Shown: positions 1 to 7,031 of the stretch, in pieces | Layout: every line of letters begins with the position of its first letter | How positions within the stretch are numbered: the stretch's first letter is position 1 | Position numbers and translations under genes: made by a program | The notes under the pieces: generated by a model | Database searches by the model: none | What the model was told of the DNA's origin: nothing | The model's input: only the letters and a program-made list of their open reading frames with translations | Origin: WGMK01 sp044359155 | GTDB taxonomy: Bacteria; Hydrogenedentota; Hydrogenedentia; Hydrogenedentales; JAEUWI01 | Direction of reading: 5' to 3' | DNA length: 22,152 nt | Assembly: GCA_044359155.1 (NCBI GenBank) | Contig: JBIKMR010000036.1 | Span: forward strand, 1-22,152

Positions 1-270
1 GGCAAAGACAATACCCCTGCCTTTACGCCATGAAACACGTTATAACACAGGCCCCCTAGGGTGTCAATAAACAAACTCTACGCAATCCCGCTCAGTAATT
101 GCAGTTAGCTTAGTTCTACAACTTTCGTTTGCTGCCTGTTTGCGCAGTATTCGCTAATTAAATTGGCTCGCCGGTGAAAGCCGTTAGAGTTACAGAGATT
201 AGGAATCTTTCGAGACGACACAAAATTTTCTAGGACCGTTTCTCGATGGATGGCCTTTGTCACATTATTA
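1..270. other. Non-coding, AT-richer intergenic stretch
   Basis: No convincing coding sequence is visible on either strand. The interval lies downstream of the TPR gene, whose stop codon is at 273-271, and upstream of an unseen leftward gene served by the promoter at 39-67. A loose inverted pair, TCGAGA and TCTCGA around 210-245, has a long loop and no T-tract, so I do not call it a terminator. Confidence 0.5.
39..67 (-). promoter_or_regulatory. Strong sigma70-type promoter reading out of the left edge
   Basis: On the minus strand a perfect -35 hexamer TTGACA (67-62) is followed after exactly 17 nt by TATAAC (44-39), five of six consensus bases. Transcription would start near position 32 and run leftward out of the window, so its gene is not visible. 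The spacer contains the palindrome CCCTAGGG (55-62 region), which could be an operator, although this is only suggested by its position. The surrounding DNA is AT-richer than the flanking genes. The match is seen directly; activity is inferred. Confidence 0.6.
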
Positions 271-1158
271 TTAGTTTGCTTGCTGCGCCGACTCCCCCTC
301 CGCTTCGGGTTCTTCCACTTCCGGGGCGGGCTGGGCGACGAGGTCTTTGAAGCGCTGGAGTTTGCGCAGCGGTTTGAGGTCGGTGTCGGCCACGGCTTCC
401 AGCCGGAGCGCAGGCACGCGGTCGATGGCGAGTTCGAGGTGGGACAGGGCCTCGTCTTTCTTCCCCATCAGGCTGTACAGGCAGGCGAGGTTGTAGTAGG
501 GCTTGGCGTGTGACTCGTCCAGCGCGATGGCCGCGCGGTATTGGGCTTCCGCTTCTGGATACTTCTTCAGGCTGACTAACAGGTTGGCGAGGTTATTGTG
601 CGGGCCGACGAGGTATGGGGCCAGTTCCACCGCGCGGGTGGCAGCTTCCTCCGCTGCGTGCAGCTCCCCTTCCATACGGTGTAATATCGCCAAACTGTCG
701 TAGGGGTCCCACCATTCGGGGTCCAGCTCGATGGCCGTGTTCAGTTCCTTCGCCGCCTCGTCTCTGCGCCCCACGGCGTTTCGGCTTAACAGACGCCCCA
801 GCCCCGCGTGTGGCTTGCTCCAGCCGGGGGCAGCTTCTATGGCCAGCCGGAAAAAGTCCTCGGCCTGGTTGTAGTCCACCTCGCGCACGTATTGCTGGGC
901 GAGCAGGTAAAAGCCTTCTGCGTTCTGGAACTCCCCCGCGTCTACCGCCACCGCCGCGCGACGCAGCGCGCGCTGGGTTTCCGGCCAGTCCGCGCCGGGG
1001 TCCACTTCGAGCAGATACAACACCTCATCCAGCATGGCCAGCTGTGCCAGCTCAGCGGCGGCGGCGCGCTCGTCCATCACATAACGCGCAAGCGCAATGG
1101 CCGATGCAACCGCCACGCATAGCGCGGCCAGCATCCAGAGCGTCTTGTGCTTAATCAC
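271..1158 (-). CDS. Membrane-anchored tetratricopeptide repeat (TPR) protein
   Basis: The 295-residue product starts at a GTG codon (1158) and has one N-terminal hydrophobic segment (about residues 7-25) that should act as a signal anchor, placing the rest outside the cytoplasmic membrane. Five TPR-like units follow, at roughly 80-112, 114-147, 149-181, 183-215 and 217-250, recognisable by A-x-x-x-Y/L-x-x-A-I-x-L-x-P patterns. The tail is rich in Glu, Ala and Gln. TPRs are protein-protein interaction scaffolds, and the sequence gives no specific partner. The ribosome-binding site is weak (a GGGGGA stretch upstream). The gene diverges from nagB across about 147 nt. The TPR fold is well supported; the cellular role is unknown. 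Confidence 0.85.
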   Translation of the reverse strand: MIKHKTLWMLAALCVAVASAIALARYVMDERAAAAELAQLAMLDEVLYLLEVDPGADWPETQRALRRAAVAVDAGEFQNAEGFYLLAQQYVREVDYNQAEDFFRLAIEAAPGWSKPHAGLGRLLSRNAVGRRDEAAKELNTAIELDPEWWDPYDSLAILHRMEGELHAAEEAATRAVELAPYLVGPHNNLANLLVSLKKYPEAEAQYRAAIALDESHAKPYYNLACLYSLMGKKDEALSHLELAIDRVPALRLEAVADTDLKPLRKLQRFKDLVAQPAPEVEEPEAEGESAQQAN

Positions 1159-1305
1159 GCGCGGTTGTCCCCCGTGGCGGGCGTGGCCTGTTGCGGCAAG
1201 TATGCAGCAGCCGGTATCCTGCGCCTATCCTGCTTGCCCATGCGCAAGTGTATTCCTTTCGCGCCCGCGATTCATGGCAGCGCGCAACACCACAGGACAC
1301 CCCAC

Positions 1306-2094
1306 ATGGAAGTTATCATCCGGCCTGACGCCGAATCCGCCTGCACCCTGACCGCCCGGCTGATTGCCGATGCCCTGTTTCAGCAGCCGAACATGGTGCT
1401 GGGGCTGGCCACGGGCCGCACCATGGAACGCCTCTACGAGATGCTGGCCGTGTTGCACCGGGAGCAGGGGCTGGACTTTACCCACGCCCGCACCTTTAAC
1501 CTGGACGAATACGTGGGCCTGTCCCCCGAAGACCCCGACTCGTACCGCACCTACATGAACCACCACCTCTTCTCGAAGGTGAACATCCACCCCGCCAACA
1601 CCCACCTGCCCGATGGCTCCGCCATGGACCCCGACGCCGAGTGCGCGCTCTATGAGCAGCGCATCGCCGCCTGCGGAGGAATCGACCTGCAACTGCTGGG
1701 CATCGGGCGTACCGGGCACATCGGCTTCAACGAGCCACTCTCCGCCATGCGGTCCCGCACGCGCTGCAAAGCGCTCACCCCCGGCACCATCGCGCAAAAT
1801 GCCCCGCTATTCTCCGACCCCGCCCGTATGCCCCGCCGCGCCATGACCATGGGCGTGGGCACCATCCTCGAATCCAAGCGCTGCCTCATGCTGGTGACCG
1901 GCGAAGAGAAGGCCACCATCCTGGCCAAGGCCGTCGAGGGCCCCATCACCTCCATGATATCCGCCACCGCATTGCAGCTACACCCCAAGTGCACCGTAAT
2001 CGTGGACGAAGCCGCCGGGTCGAAACTGGAGCAGGGCGAGTACTACCACTGGATTTTCGAGAACGAACCCGAATGGGACGCGTATCGGGGGTAA
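1306..2094 (+). CDS. nagB: Glucosamine-6-phosphate deaminase
   Basis: NagB converts glucosamine-6-phosphate to fructose-6-phosphate and ammonia in the cytoplasm, feeding amino sugars into glycolysis. The product from ATG 1306 is 262 residues, close to the usual ~266. Visible signatures are the phosphate-binding loop GLATGRT (33-39), FNLDEYVGL (64-72) with the catalytic-type Asp67, and GIGRTGHIGFNEP (132-144) with His138 and Glu143. Where the E. coli enzyme has Asp141 this protein has Thr136 (RTGH instead of NDGH); other NagB homologues also vary here. I chose ATG 1306 because AGGA lies 8 nt upstream and the protein then begins like the family; the in-frame extension back to 1147 shows no conserved sequence. 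No nagA or transporter is adjacent. A weak TTGCGG/TATCCT promoter candidate lies at 1191-1220. Confidence 0.93.
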   Translation: MEVIIRPDAESACTLTARLIADALFQQPNMVLGLATGRTMERLYEMLAVLHREQGLDFTHARTFNLDEYVGLSPEDPDSYRTYMNHHLFSKVNIHPANTHLPDGSAMDPDAECALYEQRIAACGGIDLQLLGIGRTGHIGFNEPLSAMRSRTRCKALTPGTIAQNAPLFSDPARMPRRAMTMGVGTILESKRCLMLVTGEEKATILAKAVEGPITSMISATALQLHPKCTVIVDEAAGSKLEQGEYYHWIFENEPEWDAYRG

Positions 2095-2152
2095 GGAATT
2101 AGTCTGGAGTCTTTTCCTAACTTTCCAATTTATATTTATCTAGTGCAAAATC

Positions 2153-2174
2153 AAATCGGGTCCGTCCCTGATTT
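2153..2174. repeat. REP-like imperfect palindrome (solo)
   Basis: AAATCGGG (2153-2160) pairs with CCCTGATTT (2166-2174) around the short loop TCCGT, with a single bulged T. This form resembles short palindromic repeats found as scattered copies in many genomes, sometimes mobilised by REP-associated Y1 transposases. Only one copy was noticed in this window and no transposase is present. It directly abuts the truncated reading frame at 2172-2324. Confidence 0.45.
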
Positions 2175-2324
2175 TCCCTGAAGGATGCCGAGTACGACAT
2201 AGAGGGCGACGAAGCGGAAGTTTACCCGGTGGATGTTTCCGCGCCGATAGGCTCCGCGACGCTTACCATCTATGCGACGCTGGAAGATGGTGTTTGGCGC
2301 GTGATCGGGGTGGACGGTCTTTAG
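2172..2324 (+). pseudogene. Orphan 3' fragment of a protein-coding gene
   Basis: From just after an in-frame TGA (2169-2171) to the TAG at 2322-2324 there is an open frame of about 50 codons with no start codon near its 5' end. It reads as plausible protein: an acidic stretch, then an alternating hydrophobic ending, APIGSATLTIYATLEDGVW followed by RVIGVDGL. This resembles the last strands of a small beta-rich domain of the kind that ends in a W-x-V-x-x-x-D-G pattern. I cannot assign a family. The 5' break coincides with the REP-like palindrome at 2153-2174, which fits truncation by insertion or recombination. Its downstream neighbour starts at 2413 with its own ribosome-binding site. Confidence 0.5.
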
Positions 2325-2360
2325 GCCCAAGCGGGCCGCGCGCGCGGCAAGACGGTTGTG

Positions 2361-2397
2361 CACTGTATGCGGGTGCTTGCGGGATCCACATACAGTG
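2361..2397. promoter_or_regulatory. Perfect 9-bp inverted repeat upstream of the CPBP operon
   Basis: CACTGTATG (2361-2369) and CATACAGTG (2389-2397) are exact reverse complements separated by 19 nt. The right arm ends 15 nt before the ATG at 2413 and just before the GGAG ribosome-binding site (2402-2405). It could be a bipartite operator for a dimeric regulator, or an mRNA hairpin controlling access to the ribosome-binding site. The repeat is seen directly; its function is inferred. Confidence 0.4.
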
Positions 2398-2412
2398 TAA
2401 CGGAGTGAAAAC

Positions 2413-3099
2413 ATGAGCGAAAAAGCCAGCGGCACCTTGGACACCAGCGTGAACAAACCAATCGACTGCGTTGATGTAAAGTTCACTCTGATCTTGGGCG
2501 TGGTCTCTGTGATCGCGCTTGTCCTGGAAATGTCGGCACCGGCACTACAGGTCAGGATGGACACCCGCGGCGCGCTCGGCTTTGTCCTCACGATGGGTTA
2601 TATCGTTTGGCGGGCGCGGCGGCAACCGGAGAAGCTGGACGATTGGGGCATTACCACGCCGCTAACGCTGCCTCTCCTGCTGACCGGCTTGGCCTTGTTG
2701 CTTGGCACGGTGGGCACGTTGGCCATGACCTCGATCTCGGTTGGCGGCAGACCGTCTTTCGATATTGCTTTTCTCCCCCGGTCGATCGAGTACATCTTGG
2801 GCGCCTTCCCCCAGCAGTTCGTCATGTGCTCTATCGGGCTGGCGAGTCTGGCAACCTTTCCGGCGCTACGCGGCACCTGGCGGTTGCCGCTCGCGGTGGG
2901 GCTGACATTCGGCCTGGCACATTTCTGGAGTCCCCACCGCGTGCCAGGAACCATTGTGCCCATCGAGATGCTGCTCACCTTTCCCGTGGGCTTCTGTGCC
3001 GTGTTTTACTTCCTGAAATTCAGGAACATCCTGCCCCTTACGGCAATCCACGCGATCGCGTTTCCCTTGGTTGTAAACTGGGTTGACAAATACTTGTAG
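2413..3099 (+). CDS. CPBP-like intramembrane protein, Gln-Gln variant (copy 1)
   Basis: This 228-residue multi-pass membrane protein has hydrophobic segments at about 23-45, 52-66, 84-106, 128-146, 156-171, 181-200 and 205-223. The arrangement resembles the CPBP (CAAX protease and bacteriocin-processing, Abi) family: motif 1 aligns with AFPQQFVMC (131-139), motif 2 with F166-x-x-x-H170, and motif 3 with His213 in LTAIHAI. The canonical catalytic Glu-Glu-x-x-x-Arg is Gln134-Gln135-x-x-x-Cys139, so ordinary glutamate-based proteolysis is doubtful. GGAG 7 nt upstream supports the ATG. It is the first gene of a unit with the hydrolase (36 nt downstream) and a second CPBP-like gene that shares the same motifs. 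The family call is from motif resemblance and is moderately secure. Confidence 0.65.
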   Translation: MSEKASGTLDTSVNKPIDCVDVKFTLILGVVSVIALVLEMSAPALQVRMDTRGALGFVLTMGYIVWRARRQPEKLDDWGITTPLTLPLLLTGLALLLGTVGTLAMTSISVGGRPSFDIAFLPRSIEYILGAFPQQFVMCSIGLASLATFPALRGTWRLPLAVGLTFGLAHFWSPHRVPGTIVPIEMLLTFPVGFCAVFYFLKFRNILPLTAIHAIAFPLVVNWVDKYL

Positions 3100-3135
3100 G
3101 TGGATTTCGATGAAGGTTCCAACTAAGGAAGACGC

Positions 3136-4050
3136 ATGAGATTCACTTGGCGCAAAAAAATTCTTGCCGGTTTCGGCGTGCTCATGCTGCTGGTCACGGC
3201 GGTGGCGGCGGTCGGGATCTACGAGTTCCGCAGCCGAGTTCTCGGCCCGGAAGGGCATTACTTAGACTCTAACGGTGTGCGCATCCACTATACCGACGAA
3301 GGCACGGGCGTACCCGTCGTGTTGCTGCACGGCCTCGGGTTTTCTGCCAACCTGCAATGGCGGGAGGGAGGCCAGCGTGACACGCTCTTGAAGCACTACC
3401 GCGTCATCGCGCTGGACAATCGCGGCCATGCCCGTAGCGACAAGCCCCATGACCCCAAGCAATATGGCAATGAGATGTCGGAAGATCTCGCCCGCCTGCT
3501 CGACCACCTGAAAATCGAAAAGGCGCACATTGTCGGCTACTCCCTAGGCGGCTTTATCACGTTGAAATTCGTAGCGACCCATCCCGAGCGGGTCCTTAGC
3601 GCGACCATGTGTGCGGCAGGCTGGCAGCAGCCCGTTCCGGAGAGTCTTGCCTTCGCCGAAGGCGTCGCGCAGGAATTCGAACGCGGCGAAGTCGGCATTG
3701 TACTCAAGCGCTTGGGAGGCTATCCGGAGCTCACCTTCGTCAGGCGCCTTGGGATCCGAACTGCGATAGCCCTGACCGGCAGTTCCCGCCCTTTCGCCGC
3801 CCTCGTCCGCGCCTCCCATGATCTCTGTGTCACCGAGGAACAGCTCCGAAGCAACAAGATCCCCGCGCTGACCATCATTGGCGAAAAAGACGGCCTCTTG
3901 CCCGATGCAAAGGCCCTCCATGAGCACATGGCCAAGCACCAGTTCATCGTCCTGCCCGGCCTGACCCATGGGAGCCTCGGTGGGTCCTCAGCCTTGCTTG
4001 AGCTTCTCGAAGCCTTCCTGCGAAGCAACACGCCCAAGGCATCGACATGA
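3136..4050 (+). CDS. Membrane-anchored alpha/beta hydrolase
   Basis: The 304-residue product begins with basic residues and one hydrophobic helix (about 10-29), suggesting a signal anchor or uncleaved export signal with the catalytic domain outside the membrane. The hydrolase core starts with NGVRIHY (46-52). It shows the oxyanion HG (65-66), DNRGHARSD (94-102), the nucleophile elbow G134-Y-S136-L-G, the acid Asp252 in GEKDGLLPD, and His278 in LTHGS. All three catalytic residues are therefore intact, as expected for an esterase or lipase-like enzyme; the substrate cannot be read from sequence. AAGGAAG lies just upstream of the ATG. The stop overlaps the next start (ATGA, 4047-4050), so translation of the second CPBP-like gene is probably coupled to it. 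Confidence 0.88.
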   Translation: MRFTWRKKILAGFGVLMLLVTAVAAVGIYEFRSRVLGPEGHYLDSNGVRIHYTDEGTGVPVVLLHGLGFSANLQWREGGQRDTLLKHYRVIALDNRGHARSDKPHDPKQYGNEMSEDLARLLDHLKIEKAHIVGYSLGGFITLKFVATHPERVLSATMCAAGWQQPVPESLAFAEGVAQEFERGEVGIVLKRLGGYPELTFVRRLGIRTAIALTGSSRPFAALVRASHDLCVTEEQLRSNKIPALTIIGEKDGLLPDAKALHEHMAKHQFIVLPGLTHGSLGGSSALLELLEAFLRSNTPKAST

Positions 4051-4739
4051 GCGAAAGAGCAAACGACAGCCTGCACCCCCAGACGGTCAAGCCCATCGAT
4101 TGGATGGACGTAAAGTTTGTCGTCTTCGTCGGCATCGTCGGCGCAGCGATCAAGGTGGTTGCCGCCACCAAGCCGGAGTGGCATCTCAACATAACCGACG
4201 CGCTGGTGGCTTCACTTCTCATACTTGGGTACATCGCCGCGCGGGCGCGACGTGAACCGGAGAAGCTGGACGAATGGGGGCTCACTACACCCCTAACTAT
4301 TCCCGCTGTGGCGGCCGCATTGGTACTCCTGGGGATTGGCGTCGGTGGCTTTAGTGTCTCGACGGGCATAGCATTTGCAGGCGGGCCCCGCTTTGAACCT
4401 TCCTATGTGCCGCGCATGATCGAATACATTACGGGGGCATTCCCCCAGCAGTTCGCCATGTGCTCAGTCGGCCTGGTCTCCCTAGCCAAACTCCGCGCCT
4501 TCCGCAACACCTGGCTGTTGGCACTTGCAGTGGGCTTCTCCTTCTGCTTCGCACATTTGGTGCTGCCCGGAAAATCGGTGTCTACCATGCTACTAGAATT
4601 GGCCACCTTGTTCCCCGCAGGGATTCTCGCTTCCAGCTACTTTCTCAAGTTCCGGAACATACTCCCGCTCACGGCGATGCATGCAATCCTCTACATTTTT
4701 CTCTCCACATGGACGGGCTTGGCTATCGTGCCTCGTTAA
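4047..4739 (+). CDS. CPBP-like intramembrane protein, Gln-Gln variant (copy 2)
   Basis: This 230-residue membrane protein is clearly paralogous to the product of 2413-3099. Both begin MSE, share KPID near residue 16, the ARR-x-PEKLD-x-WG-(I/L)-TTPLT stretch around 68-84, GAFPQQF-x-MCS (130-140), AH170 and YFLKFRNILPLTA (198-210). His170 and His212 match CPBP motifs 2 and 3, while the motif 1 glutamates are again Gln134-Gln135 and its arginine is Cys139. Preservation of QQ in both copies suggests selection rather than decay. The gene overlaps the hydrolase stop by 4 nt. No terminator is visible after it. A scaffold or pseudoprotease role is possible but is inference. Confidence 0.65.
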   Translation: MSERANDSLHPQTVKPIDWMDVKFVVFVGIVGAAIKVVAATKPEWHLNITDALVASLLILGYIAARARREPEKLDEWGLTTPLTIPAVAAALVLLGIGVGGFSVSTGIAFAGGPRFEPSYVPRMIEYITGAFPQQFAMCSVGLVSLAKLRAFRNTWLLALAVGFSFCFAHLVLPGKSVSTMLLELATLFPAGILASSYFLKFRNILPLTAMHAILYIFLSTWTGLAIVPR

Positions 4740-5115
4740 GGTCCAATCATTCGCAGCTGATGCCATACTGTTTGTTGTGCAGGGTGCGGGTGTGGAAGCA
4801 ACCGTGCTCGAGGGAAACAAAGGAGCGAGGTAAACAAAGGGACGCACTACGCATTCTTTTCGAGACTTCATTCTTAATGCGAGCGTAACAGACTCAAACT
4901 CCATTTCCACCACCGAAGCGTTCCTTCTGTTCTGTGTGAGGCGACTTCGGTTTCCCTTCGTTGACACCAGTCCCCAGTGAAACGCATCTTCCGCCGCTTG
5001 CCCGCTTCTGGCGTGGCTTGTCCGCCTTCGGCGTGGCTCCTGCGGGAACGGCGGTTGCGCGGTTGGCGGGCTATCCACTAGACTCGCCCCGCATTTAATG
5101 CAGAGGAGTATTCCC
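4740..5115. other. Intergenic region with degenerate short repeats
   Basis: No convincing gene is visible in these 376 nt. The segment contains AAACAAAGG twice with a 17-nt period (4815-4823 and 4832-4840), and a degenerate 20-nt tandem around 5001-5040 in which GGCGTGGCT recurs (5010-5018 and 5030-5038). The 12-mer GGCTTGTCCGCC (5015-5026) also occurs inside the inverted-repeat element at 18778-18994. The last 14 nt hold the gmd ribosome-binding site (AGAGGAG, 5102-5108). No promoter with good hexamers was found. Confidence 0.45.
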
Positions 5116-6111
5116 ATGGCGGATTCAGGGGCGCAGCGTGCGCTGATTACAGGCATCACCGGGCAAGACGGTTCTTACCTAGCGGAGTTTTTGCTCGAAA
5201 AGGGCTACGACGTGTACGGCGTGGTGCGTCGTTCGAGCACCGAGAAGTTCGAGCGCATCAGCCACATCAAGGATAAAGTGACCCTGGTGCAGGCGGACCT
5301 GACGGACCAGGGGTCGATGATTGAGGCCGTGGGCGACATCCGCCCCACCGAGGTGTACAACCTCGCGGCGCAGTCTTTCGTGCCCACGTCTTGGAACCAG
5401 CCGCTGCTCACGGGCGAAGTGACGGGCCTTGGGGTCACGCGCCTGCTCGAGGCGCTGCGCCTGGTGGACAAGTCCATCCGCTTTTACCAGGCCTCATCGA
5501 GCGAGATGTTCGGCCATGTGCAGGAAACGCCGCAGACGGAAAAGACCCCGCTCTATCCGCGCAGCCCCTACGGCGTGGCCAAGGTCTATGGCCACTGGAT
5601 AACCATCAATTACCGTGAGAGCTACGACATGTTCGCGTGCTCGGGTATTTTGTTTAACCACGAATCCCCCCGGCGCGGGCTCGAGTTTGTTACCCGCAAG
5701 GTGACGGACGGCGTGGCACGCATCAAGCTGGGTCTGCAGGACAAGCTGTCACTGGGAAATCTGGAAGCCAAGCGCGACTGGGGTTTCGCTGGCGACTACG
5801 TGCGCGCCATGTGGCTGATGCTGCAGCAGGACACGCCGGATGACTTCGTGGTGTCGAGCGACGAGACCCACAGCGTGCGCGAGCTGTGCGAGATTGCCTT
5901 TGCGCGGGCTGGGCTGGACTGGGAAAAGCACGTGTTGGTGGACCCGAAGTTCTATCGCCCGGCGGAAGTGCAGTTGCTTTTGGGAGACAGCGCCAAGGCG
6001 CGCAAGACGCTGGGCTGGGTGCCGGAATGTTCCTTCCAGCAGCTGGTCCACATGATGGTGGACGCCGACATTGAGCGCGTGAAGGCCGAGGCCAAGCAGC
6101 AAGGCGGATGA
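5116..6111 (+). CDS. gmd: GDP-mannose 4,6-dehydratase
   Basis: Gmd converts GDP-D-mannose to GDP-4-keto-6-deoxy-D-mannose, the branch point to GDP-rhamnose, GDP-fucose and related 6-deoxy sugars for surface polysaccharides. The 331-residue product has the NADP-binding GITGQDG (13-19), the catalytic SSSEMFG (127-133, with Glu130), SPYGVAK (150-156, Tyr152 and Lys156) and NHESPRRG (181-188), all typical of Gmd in the extended SDR family. ATG 5116 is preferred over the in-frame ATG at 5098 because AGAGGAG lies 7 nt upstream of it and inside the longer version. It leads a cassette, overlapping the next gene by 4 nt. A role as a GDP-heptose 4,6-dehydratase (DmhA type) cannot be excluded, given the heptose-type nucleotidyltransferase nearby. 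Confidence 0.94.
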   Translation: MADSGAQRALITGITGQDGSYLAEFLLEKGYDVYGVVRRSSTEKFERISHIKDKVTLVQADLTDQGSMIEAVGDIRPTEVYNLAAQSFVPTSWNQPLLTGEVTGLGVTRLLEALRLVDKSIRFYQASSSEMFGHVQETPQTEKTPLYPRSPYGVAKVYGHWITINYRESYDMFACSGILFNHESPRRGLEFVTRKVTDGVARIKLGLQDKLSLGNLEAKRDWGFAGDYVRAMWLMLQQDTPDDFVVSSDETHSVRELCEIAFARAGLDWEKHVLVDPKFYRPAEVQLLLGDSAKARKTLGWVPECSFQQLVHMMVDADIERVKAEAKQQGG

Positions 6112-7031
6112 GCAAGCGCGCGCTGATTACCGGCGCAGCGGGATTCGCTGGCGCACACTTGGCCCGCAGGCTGCGGGCCAACGGGTGGGAACTCGCACTG
6201 TCGGATCGCAATGCGCCGGGCTTCCTCCCCTGTGATTTCGGCGTGCCTGCGGACATCGACACGCTGGTGGATACCGTGGGCGAAGTGACGCATGTGTTCC
6301 ACTTGGCTGCGCGCACCTTTGTGCCCGATGCCATGGCCGATCCCTCGGGAGCCTTCGAGGTGAACCTGATGGGCAGCATCCATCTGCTCACCCGGTTGCA
6401 GCGCGCGGCGCATCGCCCCCGCGTGGTGTTCATCGGCAGCGCGGAAGCCTATGGCCCGCCGCAATCGCTGCCCGTTACCGAGGCGCACCCGCTCTGCCCG
6501 CAGAATCCCTACGCCATTACCAAGGCGGCGGCGGACGATTTCTGCGCGTACCTTTCCCGCACCTCCCCGCTGGAAATTGTGCGGCTGCGCCCCTTCAACC
6601 ATTCCGGCGCGGGGCAGACGGCGCAGTTCGTGCTGTCCAGCTTTGCGCAACAGATAGCCACCATCGAGGCGGGCAAGGCGGAGCCGGTGCTGCGCGTGGG
6701 CAACCTGGATGCGCGCCGCGATTTCTCCCACGTGGACGACGTGATGGCGGCCTATGAAGCTGCCGCCCTTTCCGGAACGCCGGGCGAAGCCTACAACGTG
6801 TGCAGCGGGCAAGCCTACCCCGTGCGCGAACTGCTCGACAGCCTGCTTGCGCAGAGCACGGCGGACATCCGGGTCGAGTCCGACCCCGCCCGCTTTCGCC
6901 CGCTCGATATCCCCGAGATACGCGGCTCTTTTGAGAAGCTGCAAAGCCACACCGGCTGGCAGCCTGAGCGAAGCATCGACGACGTGCTGCGCGATGTGCT
7001 GGCCTATTGGCGGGCGGAGACAGTGGCATGA
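6108..7031 (+). CDS. rmd: GDP-4-keto-6-deoxy-D-mannose reductase-like SDR
   Basis: This 307-residue extended SDR enzyme has GAAGFAG (9-15) for NAD(P) binding, Ser111 in FIGSAEAYG, and the catalytic Tyr135-x-x-x-Lys139 in NPYAITK. The stretch RPFNHSGAGQ (161-170) and the later GNLDARRDFSHVDDV are characteristic of Rmd-type reductases and of their Gmd relatives. The likely reaction is reduction of GDP-4-keto-6-deoxymannose to GDP-D-rhamnose. It overlaps gmd by 4 nt (ATGA, 6108-6111) and the next gene by 4 nt, so the genes are translationally coupled. Related epimerases with other substrates share this fold, so the family is secure and the exact product is probable. Confidence 0.82.
   Translation: MSKRALITGAAGFAGAHLARRLRANGWELALSDRNAPGFLPCDFGVPADIDTLVDTVGEVTHVFHLAARTFVPDAMADPSGAFEVNLMGSIHLLTRLQRAAHRPRVVFIGSAEAYGPPQSLPVTEAHPLCPQNPYAITKAAADDFCAYLSRTSPLEIVRLRPFNHSGAGQTAQFVLSSFAQQIATIEAGKAEPVLRVGNLDARRDFSHVDDVMAAYEAAALSGTPGEAYNVCSGQAYPVRELLDSLLAQSTADIRVESDPARFRPLDIPEIRGSFEKLQSHTGWQPERSIDDVLRDVLAYWRAETVA

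Noticed and set aside
205..246. Possible terminator for the TPR gene
   Set aside because: The TCGAGA/TCTCGA arms are only 6 bp with a long loop and no T-tract.
2151..2591. 146-codon minus-strand frame near the start of the CPBP operon
   Set aside because: It runs antisense across the orphan fragment, the inverted repeat and the 5' part of a membrane protein gene; its product has no motif.
4593..5159. 188-codon minus-strand frame covering the intergenic region upstream of gmd
   Set aside because: It has no ribosome-binding site or recognisable motif, and it crosses the ends of two plus-strand genes and repeat sequence.
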